Shown here piece by piece: positions 13,591 to 22,635 of a DNA stretch of 64,000 nucleotides (the first letter of the stretch is position 1; the number at the start of each line of letters is the position of its first letter). A program made the position numbers and the translations under genes. Under the pieces are notes generated by a model. The model was not told the origin of the DNA. It made no database searches and worked only from the letters and a program-made list of their open reading frames with translations. Origin of the DNA: a virus; the IMG/VR virus record IMGVR_UViG_3300018914_000001, positions 94,515 to 158,514 of that record. One strand, given 5' to 3'.

Positions 13591-15066
13591 ATGAGTGATA
13601 ATACTGTAGAACGAAGATCAGTTTTAATCGACTTTGCATCTTTGTCTAAAATGTTACTTGGGACAGTTAGCGATTCTTCTTCTATGTTAAAGAATAAAGT
13701 AGTATCAAATAAATACTCTAAAGAAGATATTAGAAAATACCTAAATGATCCAATGCTGTTTAGCAAAGAACTAAGAAATGTGTCGATTGGTCTTTACTTC
13801 TCAAATTCACACTATAGGCGACTTGTCAGCTACTTTTCTAGTATGCTTACTTTTGATTATATTTGCCTACCATATGAAGGTGGAAATTTAGAAAAAATCA
13901 ACATTAAGACAGCCACTACAGCTTACAAGAAAGTTCTTAATCTTTTAGAGGTGATGAACTTAAAGCACGAAATGCTAAAGGCTGTAACTGTTGCTATTCG
14001 AGAAGATGTTTTCTATGGATACGAGCATATGGGCAAGGATTCTTACTTCATCCAAAAGATGGATGCTGACTATTGTATGATCTCTTCCATAGAAGATGGC
14101 ATTTACAATTATGCATTCGACTTTTCTTTCTTTGACAGAAACCCTGAAAAGCTTGAAATTTTTCCATCGGAATTCAAATCTAAATATAACGCCTATCTTA
14201 AAGATAGGACGAAAATGAGATGGCAAGAATTAGATTCTAAAAACACAGTATGCTTTAAGGTGAATGAAGATTTTCCATTTCCAGTTCCTGTTTTTGGTGG
14301 CACATTTGAGGATTTAATTGATCTTCAAGAGTTTAAGCAACTAAGAAAAGCAAGAGAGAAACTTGGCAATTACAAATTTTTGGTTCAGAAAATACCAGTT
14401 CGTCAAGATAGCACTGATAATGATGACTTTGCAATAACACTGAAGTCTGTTATGCATTTTCACAATCGAATTGCCCAAGTTTTACCAGATGAAATAGGTA
14501 TTCTTACATCTCCAATGGATATTGAGCCTGTAAGCTTTGATAAAGATTCAGCTACATCTTCTGATGCAGTCGCGGAAGCTTACACTAGTTATATGCGTAG
14601 TGCTGGTGTATCAGAGTCTTTGTTTAATTCAGAAAAAATGGGCGCTGTCGGTTTGACATTTTCTATTAAAGCTGATGAAAGTATGATGTTTGCTCTTTTG
14701 AGGCAGATTGAACGTTGGGTTAATAAAAAAATTAAAACTGTAGGCGGCAAATATCGTTTCAAAGTAATTTTTCCTAACTTGACAATCTACAATAGAGATG
14801 ATGAATTTGAGAAGTATCTAAAAGCCGCTCAATTTGGATTTTCTAGATTGCTTGTTGCGGCAAGCCTTGGGATGTCGCCAAATGATATGGTTAATATGTT
14901 AACATTAGAGCATGACATTTTAGGGCTTGATGACAAAATGATTCCTTTGGTAAGCTCTCATACACAAACAAACGAAGGAGGCAGACCAGAGAAGAAAACA
15001 GAAAAACTCTCAGGCGAAGGGGAAAAAACAAGGGATAATCAGAAAAATCCAAACAGAGCCAAATAG
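13591..15066 (+). CDS. Portal protein
   Basis: 491 residues, start behind AGGTGGTGAG, directly after terL. The mix of long helices and beta segments, length, and position between terminase and prohead protease fit a dodecameric portal. Visible features: a region ERWVNKKIKTVGGKYRF before an 'F-P-N-L-T-I-Y' strand, typical of the portal crown/stem transition, and a polar, low-complexity Lys/Glu tail. It forms the DNA gate at one capsid vertex and docks the connectors encoded at 17995-20413. Confidence 0.85.
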   Translation: MSDNTVERRSVLIDFASLSKMLLGTVSDSSSMLKNKVVSNKYSKEDIRKYLNDPMLFSKELRNVSIGLYFSNSHYRRLVSYFSSMLTFDYICLPYEGGNLEKINIKTATTAYKKVLNLLEVMNLKHEMLKAVTVAIREDVFYGYEHMGKDSYFIQKMDADYCMISSIEDGIYNYAFDFSFFDRNPEKLEIFPSEFKSKYNAYLKDRTKMRWQELDSKNTVCFKVNEDFPFPVPVFGGTFEDLIDLQEFKQLRKAREKLGNYKFLVQKIPVRQDSTDNDDFAITLKSVMHFHNRIAQVLPDEIGILTSPMDIEPVSFDKDSATSSDAVAEAYTSYMRSAGVSESLFNSEKMGAVGLTFSIKADESMMFALLRQIERWVNKKIKTVGGKYRFKVIFPNLTIYNRDDEFEKYLKAAQFGFSRLLVAASLGMSPNDMVNMLTLEHDILGLDDKMIPLVSSHTQTNEGGRPEKKTEKLSGEGEKTRDNQKNPNRAK

Positions 15067-15083
15067 AGAGGAGGTGAGATGAG

Positions 15084-16367
15084 ATGGATGTAGCTACTAA
15101 AATCCCTGTTAATTTTGAGGTTACAGAGCAATTGGATGAAAGATTTCTAAAAGTTACTATCACATTGATGCATCTTGGAGAAAACTACAATGGCTCTTTT
15201 TTCTCAAAAGAGGTTGTACTTAAAGCATTGCCAACTCTAGCAAACACTCCAATCCTTGGTTATATTGAGCCAAACTCTCAACACCAAGAAGACTTTTCGG
15301 ATCATAGAGTAGGCTTAGAAAAAGTTGATGGTGAATGGACTTTAAAATATCTAGGCTCTGCTTACGGTGTTATTCCTGAGAATAATAATGCTAGGTTCGA
15401 AGTAAGAACAGGTTCTGATGGCGTTGAAAGAGAATACCTTGTTGTAGATGGATTGCTTTGGACTAAATTTGAAGATTCTACTAATATATTTAATAGGGAC
15501 TTAGTGAAATCTCAAAGCATGGAATTATCAAGCGACTATGAAGGCTACTGGAATGATGAAACTAAATTGTTTCATTTCTCTAAATTTAAATTTAATGGCG
15601 CTTGCGCCTTGGGATTTGATGTTAACCCAGCGATGTATGACGCTAATATAGCCTTAAAATTTACTTATGTTGATTGGGAAACTTTTAAGAGAAAAGTTGA
15701 TGAATTTAACTTAGCCTTTCATAGTCGTTCAGATATTATCTTAGATAAAGGAGGAATAGGTACAGTGAATAAGGAAAATCTAATCAAGCTGTTCTCTACC
15801 TCTAAAGAGGAGATTGAAGCAAGAGGGGTAAATTTTGAAGAAATTTCTGTAGAAGACCTCCTTGTTAAACTTGCTGAATTTTCAGCAGAGAAATACTCTA
15901 ACTTAGAGACAGAGTTGAATACAGCAAAAGAGCAGTTTACGGCACTAGAGGCTACCACAAGAGATGCTAATAGTAAGCTAGAGGAAGTGACAACTCAGTT
16001 TGAAGCTGTAAAATCCGAAAAAGAACAAATTCAAGAAAAATTCACAAGTCTTGAAAATGAAGTTAAAGAGCTTCGTGAGTTTAAAGCAAGTAAAATTACT
16101 GAGGAGCGTAAAGCCTCTGAGGATGCTGTCTTTTCTAAATTTGAGAAACAGCTTACCATTGAAGAGATGGCCTCTGTAAAAGAAGCCGCTTCTGAGATGA
16201 CAATTGAAGAAATTGAAGTTCAACTATTTGCTCTTGTTGGAAAAAAGGTTGCGGCGACAAACTTTAGCAAGAATGACAAAAGTGAACCTAACAAGCTAAA
16301 GATTGACTTTAATGTCAAGTCTAAGACAGGGGAACCTGCTTGGGCACATCTTTTAGAAGGTAATTAA
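15084..16367 (+). CDS. Prohead maturation protease fused to scaffold
   Basis: 427 residues; ATG 15084 behind GAGGAGGTGAGATG. The first 215 residues resemble phage prohead proteases (VTITLMHLGENYNGSFFSKE, TPILGYIEPN, HRVGL, SQSMELSSDY, GACALG), with His and Ser candidates for a serine-type site. Residues about 250-390 are a long coiled coil rich in Glu and Lys, as in internal scaffold proteins. A ribosome site plus GTG inside the gene (15765) would give the scaffold alone, as in several phages with nested protease/scaffold genes. It directs assembly of the capsid protein and then cuts scaffold away. Confidence 0.82.
   Translation: MDVATKIPVNFEVTEQLDERFLKVTITLMHLGENYNGSFFSKEVVLKALPTLANTPILGYIEPNSQHQEDFSDHRVGLEKVDGEWTLKYLGSAYGVIPENNNARFEVRTGSDGVEREYLVVDGLLWTKFEDSTNIFNRDLVKSQSMELSSDYEGYWNDETKLFHFSKFKFNGACALGFDVNPAMYDANIALKFTYVDWETFKRKVDEFNLAFHSRSDIILDKGGIGTVNKENLIKLFSTSKEEIEARGVNFEEISVEDLLVKLAEFSAEKYSNLETELNTAKEQFTALEATTRDANSKLEEVTTQFEAVKSEKEQIQEKFTSLENEVKELREFKASKITEERKASEDAVFSKFEKQLTIEEMASVKEAASEMTIEEIEVQLFALVGKKVAATNFSKNDKSEPNKLKIDFNVKSKTGEPAWAHLLEGN
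15765..16367 (+). CDS. Internally initiated scaffold protein (nested in the protease gene)
   Basis: AAAGGAGG (15748-15755), an anti-Shine-Dalgarno match much better than chance inside a coding region, is followed 9-10 nt later by GTG at 15765, in frame with the protease-scaffold gene. The 200-residue product would hold only the coiled-coil part (KENLIKLFSTSKEEIEARG to the C-terminal LEGN). Many phages make the scaffold this way in excess over the protease. The start is inferred from the ribosome site only. Confidence 0.6.
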   Translation: MNKENLIKLFSTSKEEIEARGVNFEEISVEDLLVKLAEFSAEKYSNLETELNTAKEQFTALEATTRDANSKLEEVTTQFEAVKSEKEQIQEKFTSLENEVKELREFKASKITEERKASEDAVFSKFEKQLTIEEMASVKEAASEMTIEEIEVQLFALVGKKVAATNFSKNDKSEPNKLKIDFNVKSKTGEPAWAHLLEGN

Positions 16368-16397
16368 TCATAATAATAATAAAGGGGGAAATTTTAA

Positions 16398-16922
16398 ATG
16401 GCATATTCTCTAATTAATTTTGACAAAAAATTTGTCACTCACCTAGAGAGCGTTGTTCACACTGCTGATCTTGAACAAGGTCGCGTTGGTATGTTGGGTG
16501 ACTATGCTGATGGTGAATTTAATGGTACTTTTTCTACAGAGCTAAGAAAACTAAAGGTTGTTACTGAGGCAGACTTGGAAATTCGTCCAATTCTTATCCA
16601 CAACACTCCAGAGATTGTTAAGGTTTACAATCAAGCTGGTCGTGACCAATTTGTGGTTAAAGCTGGCGAAGCGGCTCGTTTCTACTATATGGTTGAAGGC
16701 GATATTATCACTTTGTCTAACGATGCTATTACGGGGACTCCCGTTAAAGGCAAGTATCTTGTTCCAGAGGTTGGTTCTTTAAAGCTAAAAGTTTCTGATA
16801 CTCCAACAATTACTATTGGTGCTAATACTTACAATCCACGTTTTGTTGCAGAAATTACTGAGCTTGGCACAATTGGCTACAAGAATGTAGCGTCTACCAC
16901 ATTCGAAGTTATTAAGGCTTAA
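16398..16922 (+). CDS. Probable capsid decoration or stabilising protein
   Basis: The 174-residue product starts behind AAAGGGGG and lies between scaffold and major capsid genes, where decoration proteins are usually encoded. It is almost entirely beta-strand in pattern (VEGDIITLSNDAITGTPVKG, PEVGSLKLKV), consistent with a small beta-barrel. No family is recognised with certainty. The role would be to clamp the mature shell; a minor head protein is the alternative. Confidence 0.55.
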   Translation: MAYSLINFDKKFVTHLESVVHTADLEQGRVGMLGDYADGEFNGTFSTELRKLKVVTEADLEIRPILIHNTPEIVKVYNQAGRDQFVVKAGEAARFYYMVEGDIITLSNDAITGTPVKGKYLVPEVGSLKLKVSDTPTITIGANTYNPRFVAEITELGTIGYKNVASTTFEVIKA

Positions 16923-16949
16923 ATCAATTTATACAAAGGGGGAAATAAA

Positions 16950-17921
16950 ATGAATGAACTAGTTAAACTAGCGGTTGACCTATATAATGGTCGTACATAT
17001 GATATGTACAGCACTGACGCAATGGAAGAAGCTTTGCGTGAAAAGCTGATCGCTGTAAATGGCGGTAAATCTACTTTTACCTATCGAGAATTTCGCAGAC
17101 ATGAAAACGAAGTCTTTGCTATCGTAGAACAGGCTATTGACATCATCCTTGGTCAACAACTATACGATCAATTTGATGACTTTGTTGAAATTCAAACTAT
17201 TGCTGAAGGTGACATCTTCCGCTTCCATGTAGACCAAGAAGACCTGTTCCCTGTGGCTATCATTTCTGATGCGAACAACAGCATTAGACGTAGACGTTTA
17301 GACCAAGGCGACTTCATGATCGACACTGTTTGGAGAGGCGTTGCAGTATACGAGGAAATTCAACGTTATCTGCAAGGTCGTGCAAACTGGTCTGATCTTG
17401 TTAATCGTGTAGCTCGTTCTTATTCTTTGCACATTGCTACAGCAATCTACACGGCAATTTATAATAGCTACACTAACCTAAGCACTACATACGCTGTTTC
17501 TGGTGCTTTCACTGAAGATGCATTGGCTACATTGGTTCAACACGTAGAGGCGGCTACAAATTCTGAGGCCGTAATTCTTGGTACTAAATTTGCACTTGGA
17601 AAGATCGCTCCAGCACAAGTTTCTCAAAATATGATTGACAAGAAAAATGAGCTTGGGCACTATGGAGTGTTCAGAGGTACGGAAATGCGTGAAATTAAAC
17701 AATTCCATAAGTATAACTCTGATGTATTTGCCATTGATGACAATTTCCTTATGGTCATTCCAAAGGGTGGCGAGAAAATTGTTAAGATGGTTCTAGAGGG
17801 CGAAGGTCGCATTGAGGAGACTAAGAGCCAAAAAGATGAGACTATGGACTACATGTTCAAGAAGAAGTCAGGTATTGGTCTTCTATTTGCTCGTAAATAC
17901 GGTATTTATCGTATGGCTTAA
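16950..17921 (+). CDS. Major capsid protein
   Basis: 323 residues, start behind AAAGGGGG, followed by a terminator. The sequence has an N-terminal helix that can serve as a delta domain, an E-loop-like charged segment (IRRRRLDQGDF), a long spine-like helix (YLQGRANWSDLVNRVARS), a P-domain with VILGTKFALGKI, and a C-terminal hydrophobic strand. These features and position after scaffold are those of HK97-fold capsid proteins. Codon use and strong ribosome site fit high expression. No cleavage site is obvious, so processing may occur on the scaffold only. Confidence 0.85.
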   Translation: MNELVKLAVDLYNGRTYDMYSTDAMEEALREKLIAVNGGKSTFTYREFRRHENEVFAIVEQAIDIILGQQLYDQFDDFVEIQTIAEGDIFRFHVDQEDLFPVAIISDANNSIRRRRLDQGDFMIDTVWRGVAVYEEIQRYLQGRANWSDLVNRVARSYSLHIATAIYTAIYNSYTNLSTTYAVSGAFTEDALATLVQHVEAATNSEAVILGTKFALGKIAPAQVSQNMIDKKNELGHYGVFRGTEMREIKQFHKYNSDVFAIDDNFLMVIPKGGEKIVKMVLEGEGRIEETKSQKDETMDYMFKKKSGIGLLFARKYGIYRMA

Positions 17922-17926
17922 AAGTT

Positions 17927-17953
17927 AAAGGGGTAGAAATACCCCTTTCTCTT
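17927..17953 (+). terminator. Terminator after the major capsid gene
   Basis: AAAGGGGTA pairs with TACCCCTTT around a GAAA loop, followed by CTCTTT. Partial read-through would give capsid-high, connector-low expression. Confidence 0.7.
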
Positions 17954-17994
17954 TAAATTAAAATAAAATCATGAATGAGAGGGTGGTTATAAAT

Positions 17995-18564
17995 ATGGCA
18001 AATGTAAAAAATACTGGTGATTCTAAAGCGCAAGAGGCTAAGGTAGAAAAAGAAGTTGTTGCACAATCTACATCTGAGCCTGTTATCAAGGAAAGACCTA
18101 AGAAGAAAGAAATCGACATGGATTCCCTTGTTGAAGTTTACAACGGAACAAATGGCATTCTAGTTGTTGAAGATAAAAAGACTGGAGAAACTTGGACGTT
18201 CACAAGATATGGAGATACTGACTTTATCTCTGTTGGTCAATTACGTTCAATTAAAAATTCTCACTCAAAAATACTTACAAGCCCTTGGCTGATGATTAAT
18301 GACCCAGAGGTTGTTGACTTTCTTGGCTTGACTAAGCTATACGAGAATGTTATTCATCCAGAAAGCCTTTCTGGTATTTTTGAATTGAATGATCTAGAAT
18401 TTGTTGAAAAAATTCGCAAACTACCTGTTGGTTGCAAGGAGCTTGTTATCAACAAGGCTATCGAACTTGCAGATGCTGAAGATGACAGAATGACTATTCG
18501 CAAGGCTAGAGCAATCAAGGAAGCATTCGGCGTTGCAGTATTTAAAGAACTAATGGCAGATTAA
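17995..18564 (+). CDS. Probable head-tail region protein, 189 residues
   Basis: Start set at ATG 17995, which follows GAGAGGGTGG at proper spacing; an ATG at 17971 lacks one. The N-terminal 45 residues are charged and probably disordered (KVEKEVVAQSTSEP, KERPKKKEID). Residues 46-189 are folded alpha/beta, with strand pairs around VEDKKTGETWTFTRYGDTDF. It is encoded directly after the capsid gene and before small connector-size genes. No family is recognised; a structural or assembly role is inferred from position. Confidence 0.55.
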   Translation: MANVKNTGDSKAQEAKVEKEVVAQSTSEPVIKERPKKKEIDMDSLVEVYNGTNGILVVEDKKTGETWTFTRYGDTDFISVGQLRSIKNSHSKILTSPWLMINDPEVVDFLGLTKLYENVIHPESLSGIFELNDLEFVEKIRKLPVGCKELVINKAIELADAEDDRMTIRKARAIKEAFGVAVFKELMAD

Positions 18565-18578
18565 GGGAGTGGTGACTG

Positions 18579-18998
18579 ATGGCTACTCCATACCAAGATG
18601 TTTTCAATATTTTTCTTGGTAAAATCTCTGATTACACTTTGGCATCTTATACTGATGAACAACTTGATGAAATTTTTATAAACTTTCTGGATGGGGCATG
18701 TGTTAGATTTAAAGCCTGTCAGCAAGATTTATTCAGCAGAGATGATACCTTGAAACAGTTTAATGTCAATCTCACCAATGAGGAGAAGCAAATTCTGGCG
18801 AGAGCAATGGTACTTGAATGGATTGAGCCACAAATTTCTGATGCGCTACTTATCAAACAACAGATGACGGATAGAGATTTTCAAATTACGAGTCAAGCAA
18901 ATCATTTAAAAGGTCTAATGGCTCTGAAAGAATCTATTCATGTTGAAGTTCAGAAAATGATCTCTTCATATTCTTATAATGGATTGGAGGATTTTTAA
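18579..18998 (+). CDS. Candidate head-tail connector, 139 residues
   Basis: All-helical pattern with several amphipathic helices (DYTLASYTDEQLDEIFINFL, NEEKQILARAMVLEWIEPQI). The size and helical content match adaptor proteins that bind the portal in siphophages. It ends in TAATG with the next gene, so the two are translationally coupled. The role is inferred from size, fold pattern and place in the cluster. Confidence 0.5.
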   Translation: MATPYQDVFNIFLGKISDYTLASYTDEQLDEIFINFLDGACVRFKACQQDLFSRDDTLKQFNVNLTNEEKQILARAMVLEWIEPQISDALLIKQQMTDRDFQITSQANHLKGLMALKESIHVEVQKMISSYSYNGLEDF

Positions 18999-19297
18999 TG
19001 CGATCAAAATATCACGATATTGATAATTCATTTATTAAAGAGTATGTTGACAGGTTGATCGGCAAGGTTTTCAAGCTCCTACCATTAAGAGAAGAGGGGA
19101 ATGACACATTGAACAAGTATCACGAATCGCTGATGTATGAACTGACTGGATTCAAAGAATTGTTCGAAGTCATTACTGACAAAGCAGAGTTTGTAAGCTT
19201 GCTGGCATCACTAGAAAGCATCACTAAGATTGATGATTTTACTACTTTTAGAAGCAAGGTGTTTGAATGTATCTCTATGATTAAGTCTTTGCAATAA
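18998..19297 (+). CDS. Small helical protein of the connector region, 99 residues
   Basis: The ATG overlaps the preceding stop by one base and is preceded by GGAGG. The product is predicted to be helical and acidic (YHESLMYELTGFKELFEVIT). No motif is recognised. Coupled translation with the previous gene suggests the two proteins may work together in neck or tail assembly. Confidence 0.55.
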   Translation: MRSKYHDIDNSFIKEYVDRLIGKVFKLLPLREEGNDTLNKYHESLMYELTGFKELFEVITDKAEFVSLLASLESITKIDDFTTFRSKVFECISMIKSLQ

Positions 19298-19310
19298 GGA
19301 GGTGGGCTAG

Positions 19311-19934
19311 TTGAGTTACGATCTATTTAGGGCGCGAATGAATATAAGAGGCAACAATGCTAATGTGTTAAAGAACTCAACTATCCATAAAATTAACGCA
19401 TCTTTTGCCGATTCTCCTTATTACAAGGTAATTCAAATTGATGGAATTGATACTGAAACAAGGATCGTTCAACAGGACACAAAGAAGGCAAACTTAAAAA
19501 TGCTACTTTTAAAGCCTGATAACACAAGCGTTAAGGGAGGCTCTATAGCATTCATTGATTCTGTTCAATGGCTGGTAACAGAATTCTTTGATGAAGAGCC
19601 TTTTAAAAAAGCTAAAATTGCTGAGTGTAACTATTCGATAGATGTGAACGGCAACAGTTATCCTTGCGTAGTAAATCATATTTTATTCGCAATGGACGTT
19701 CAGCAAATTATATCTGTTCCAAACGGAACGGCACTTCTCAGTGTGCAAGCAAATACTGATACTGAGCAAATTACTCTTGGCGATTTGTTTATGATTGGTG
19801 GAGTGAGATACAAGGTCAAGGGTATAGATAAATTAACATACAAAGGTATCATTAGTTTAACATTGGATGTTACAACGAATCCAGCTCCAATTAATGATGA
19901 TATACCTAACAATGGAGGTGGCACAGGTTGGTAA
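19311..19934 (+). CDS. Candidate head closure (stopper) protein, 207 residues
   Basis: Starts at TTG 19311 directly behind AAGGAGGTGG. The C-terminal half is beta-rich with a pattern seen in head-completion proteins (LGDLFMIGGVRYKVKGID, then LTYKGIISLTLDV) and finishes with a Pro/Gly/Asn-rich tail. Placement third in the connector series supports a stopper role that keeps DNA in the head. The next gene starts within its last codons. Confidence 0.5.
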   Translation: MSYDLFRARMNIRGNNANVLKNSTIHKINASFADSPYYKVIQIDGIDTETRIVQQDTKKANLKMLLLKPDNTSVKGGSIAFIDSVQWLVTEFFDEEPFKKAKIAECNYSIDVNGNSYPCVVNHILFAMDVQQIISVPNGTALLSVQANTDTEQITLGDLFMIGGVRYKVKGIDKLTYKGIISLTLDVTTNPAPINDDIPNNGGGTGW

Positions 19935-20413
19935 AGTTTGAACTTTTATCACAAAATTTACTTCTTTTGCTTAATGAGTTGAAAAAGAATGCTAATTTTG
20001 TAAAATATATTTTTTATAATGACGAAAATCCACTTCTTAATCCAATTGTGCAAAATCCAAGTGTTCTTACGGAATCTGGACTGCTTGCACCATCGCCATT
20101 CAATACAGCAATTGCAGATTGTTCACAAGTTAGAGTATATTATTTAGATATTGATATTGACAAAAATGTTGATGACTGTGTTTTAATCTTTGATGTTGTT
20201 GTAGCTAAGAAGCTCTGGTTAATTAACAATGGGAAGCCAGCGGTTCGTCCTTATGCAATAGCGCAAGAGATTATAAATACTTTGCAAGGAAAAAGCATAC
20301 AGACTGTTGGGACTTTAGATTTTCAAAGAATGAAGCACATGTGGGTAAACGAACAGTTTGATGCTGTTCGCTTATATGCTAGAATGATTTCTTTTAACGG
20401 AAGTGAAAGCTAA
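19928..20413 (+). CDS. Candidate tail completion protein, 161 residues
   Basis: Starts at TTG 19928, behind GGAGGTGG, and overlaps the preceding stop by 7 nt. The alpha/beta pattern (VYYLDIDIDKNVDDCVLIFD, VVAKKLWLIN, RPYAIAQEIINTLQGK) recalls tail terminator or minor tail proteins that close the tail tube at the head-proximal end. No specific family is recognised. It shares its last base with the next ATG. Confidence 0.5.
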   Translation: MVKFELLSQNLLLLLNELKKNANFVKYIFYNDENPLLNPIVQNPSVLTESGLLAPSPFNTAIADCSQVRVYYLDIDIDKNVDDCVLIFDVVVAKKLWLINNGKPAVRPYAIAQEIINTLQGKSIQTVGTLDFQRMKHMWVNEQFDAVRLYARMISFNGSES

Positions 20414-21153
20414 TGTCGTCATTAGAAAACATTGATCTAAGATTAAAGCTATTGTCTGGTGAGCCAATTTACATTGAAGGTGCGGGCTACCTAAAACCTC
20501 TTACGCTTAGATATATTGCAAAGCATGGCTATGCTACATACCTAAAACATCTTAACACTTTAACGACAAATATCGAAGATTTATTTGGTGAGGAAATAAC
20601 AAGTGACGATGGAACGAAGCTTAATTTGTTTGATTTGCTTTTGAGTTCTGAGGAAAGTTTCATAGCTCATTTTGTTGATGCAATCAAATTCTTTTTTCAA
20701 GTGGAAGAGGCTGAGTATTTTCCTGAGTTTCACAATCTTGTATTTGGTGATGGTAATAGAGTTATCAATCATGACATTTTTGTAAAAGTAAAAGAGGTTA
20801 TAGAATATCAGAATTATATTTCTGATCCTAATAAGGCAAGGAATCAATACAATCCAAAAGATGAAAGAGCAAGATTGTTGATTAAAAAAATGGAAGAGAC
20901 AAGAAAAATTGTCAATAAACTCAAAGGAGTTGACGCAGAACAACCTGATTTTGTTGACATAATTTCCGCAGTATCTACTAGATCAAATGTTATTGGGAAG
21001 CATGATGTGTGGAATTTGACAATTTATCAATTGTACGATGAGTTTAGCAGACTGAGGATGATTGACGAATATGAAGTAGCAATTAAAGCTACGATGGCAG
21101 GGGCATCAGGTATAGAGATAACACATTGGTCTTCAAAGGTGAAGTCTGATTAA
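20413..21153 (+). CDS. Unknown protein between connectors and tail tube, 246 residues
   Basis: ATG 20413 overlaps the stop of the previous gene. Mostly helical: an N-terminal segment SGEPIYIEGAGYLKPLTLRY, an amphipathic middle and a final helix ending in SSKVKSD. The start resembles proteins that count or chaperone tail assembly in Bacillus phages (a beta hairpin naming the substrate followed by helices), but the match is weak. Its location immediately before the tail tube gene suggests tail assembly. Confidence 0.5.
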   Translation: MSSLENIDLRLKLLSGEPIYIEGAGYLKPLTLRYIAKHGYATYLKHLNTLTTNIEDLFGEEITSDDGTKLNLFDLLLSSEESFIAHFVDAIKFFFQVEEAEYFPEFHNLVFGDGNRVINHDIFVKVKEVIEYQNYISDPNKARNQYNPKDERARLLIKKMEETRKIVNKLKGVDAEQPDFVDIISAVSTRSNVIGKHDVWNLTIYQLYDEFSRLRMIDEYEVAIKATMAGASGIEITHWSSKVKSD

Positions 21154-21158
21154 GGTTT

Positions 21159-21174
21159 CAAACCGCAAGGTTTG
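21159..21174 (+). other. Stable GNRA hairpin ahead of the tail tube gene
   Basis: CAAACC and GGTTTG close a GCAA tetraloop just after the previous stop codon. There is no U-run; it may protect or delimit the tail tube mRNA, whose ATG lies 39 nt downstream. Confidence 0.45.
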
Positions 21175-21212
21175 TATATAAAAAATTATATTTATAAAGG
21201 AGGAGTTATTTA

Positions 21213-21959
21213 ATGGCACGTTTCGGTATGAAGGAAGTGTTCAATGTCTCTTTTCTTGACGTGAATACTAAAGAAGAAGTTCTGTATCTAGATACTCTAA
21301 AAATGTCTAATCTAGAAAATAACGCAGAACAGGTTTATGCGCAAGGTGGACAAGGCAATGGTCGTTTAATCGGCTGGGACTACAATCACACAGTTACATT
21401 TAGCCTACAAGATGCTTTGCTAAACCCAAAATCTTTGTCTATGCAAACTGGCAATGAGGCAGTTTCTGGTGCGGCGCAAGTTTACAAGCGTGAAGTCCTT
21501 ACTGCTATTGCTAGTTCAACAGCAGGTAAAACAGAAGTTACCCTAGCTAATACTCCAACGGCTAACACTGTAAAAGTTGTTAAAACGACTGATGGCTATG
21601 AGAGAGGGGATACTGTTGCCTATACATTGGTTGGTTCTGATATGGAATTTGACAATACAGAAATTGCAGTGGGTGAAAAGGTAATTGTAACCTATTTTTA
21701 TCAGTCTGGAACAAATGCAACATTGTTCACGATTTCTGGCAATAAATATCCAAGCACCTATATGGTAATTGGCGATACTCTGGTTCGTAATGAAGCTACA
21801 GGCGTTGACGAAGCTTTGCAACTTGTTATTCCAAAAGCGAAATTGCTTCCAACTTTTGCGTTGAACTTGTCTGCTGATGGTCAGCCTGTTGTTTTCGATA
21901 TGAACATTGAAGTTCTGAAAACTGCTGACAATACAATGGTTCAAATGATTAAGTATTAA
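21213..21959 (+). CDS. Major tail (tube) protein
   Basis: 248 residues, start behind AAAGGAGGAG, followed by a terminator. It opens with FGMKEVFNVSFLDVNTKEEV and continues as a beta-rich protein with regular strand-turn pattern (TVTFSLQDALLNPKSL, EVTLANTPTANTVKV) and a possible Ig-like insertion at about 95-170. Strong expression signals, position and beta content support the tube role. A shorter gene at 22900 has the same N-terminal pattern, so a duplication is likely. Confidence 0.78.
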   Translation: MARFGMKEVFNVSFLDVNTKEEVLYLDTLKMSNLENNAEQVYAQGGQGNGRLIGWDYNHTVTFSLQDALLNPKSLSMQTGNEAVSGAAQVYKREVLTAIASSTAGKTEVTLANTPTANTVKVVKTTDGYERGDTVAYTLVGSDMEFDNTEIAVGEKVIVTYFYQSGTNATLFTISGNKYPSTYMVIGDTLVRNEATGVDEALQLVIPKAKLLPTFALNLSADGQPVVFDMNIEVLKTADNTMVQMIKY

Positions 21960-21960
21960 T

Positions 21961-22003
21961 AAAAAGATAGGGTGGACATAAGTTCGCCCTCTTTTCTTTT
22001 TGG
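21961..22003 (+). terminator. Terminator after the tail tube gene
   Basis: AGGGTGGAC pairs with GTTCGCCCT around ATAA (with wobbles), followed by CTTTTCTTTTT. Confidence 0.75.
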
Positions 22004-22044
22004 CGTATGATGTTCGATAAAAGATGAAAAGAGTGGTGTTGAAT

Positions 22045-22311
22045 ATGAAAAAGCTTCTTATTGTATGCGACTCACAAGATAAGATCAGTGAAGTTTTCGA
22101 ATTTTTAACGAAGAGATTTTCATTCGATTTTAGTAGACGATGGAAGGATGAATTTAAGTTAATTTCAGAAGAGGTAGAAGTTAAATGTATTCTTGAAAAT
22201 ATTGCTCAGTTGCGAGGTGCTGGTTGTACACAGGCAATATATCTAGGCAACAGAGAAGATATTGTTGAGATGTTAGATATTTGTCTACATCGTGGAAGCT
22301 ACTGGAGGTGA
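22045..22311 (+). CDS. Small unknown protein, 88 residues
   Basis: Start placed at ATG 22045, preceded by GAGTGGTG; an in-frame ATG at 22024 has no ribosome site. The sequence reads alpha/beta with a hydrophobic first strand (KKLLIVCDSQDKISEVFEFL) and a possible beta-alpha-beta repeat (CILENIAQLRGAGCTQAIYL). No family is recognised. It begins the segment between tail tube and tape measure. Confidence 0.5.
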   Translation: MKKLLIVCDSQDKISEVFEFLTKRFSFDFSRRWKDEFKLISEEVEVKCILENIAQLRGAGCTQAIYLGNREDIVEMLDICLHRGSYWR

Positions 22312-22317
22312 AACAAT

Positions 22318-22596
22318 ATGATGGCAGTTTATAATGGTATTTGTATATATGGTACGCCACAAGAAATTGCGGAGTTTGTCAAGACTATGGAGATTAAGTT
22401 TACTACGACTATTGCGCCAACCAAAATTACGTCTGGTACTATCACTGGTTCTGGAACGAATTTTACTGGAAGTTTCATTAATCATAATGAGGCTGTTGCT
22501 ACTCTTGCTGAATGTACAGCTAACATTGGAGAAGAGATTGGAGAGCAATTGAAGCAGTTAGTAGATGAGGTCAAGAGACGCGGTAGCTCTCTATAA
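22318..22596 (+). CDS. Small unknown protein, 92 residues
   Basis: ATG 22318 behind GGAGGTGA, 6 nt after the previous stop. A Thr/Gly-rich middle (TTTIAPTKITSGTITGSGTN) is flanked by helices, the second with heptad spacing (EEIGEQLKQLVDEVKRR). No motif is recognised. Confidence 0.55.
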   Translation: MMAVYNGICIYGTPQEIAEFVKTMEIKFTTTIAPTKITSGTITGSGTNFTGSFINHNEAVATLAECTANIGEEIGEQLKQLVDEVKRRGSSL

Positions 22597-22635
22597 AAGA
22601 TTGATTTTAGTAAGAATGAGAGGGGAGGTATTGCT

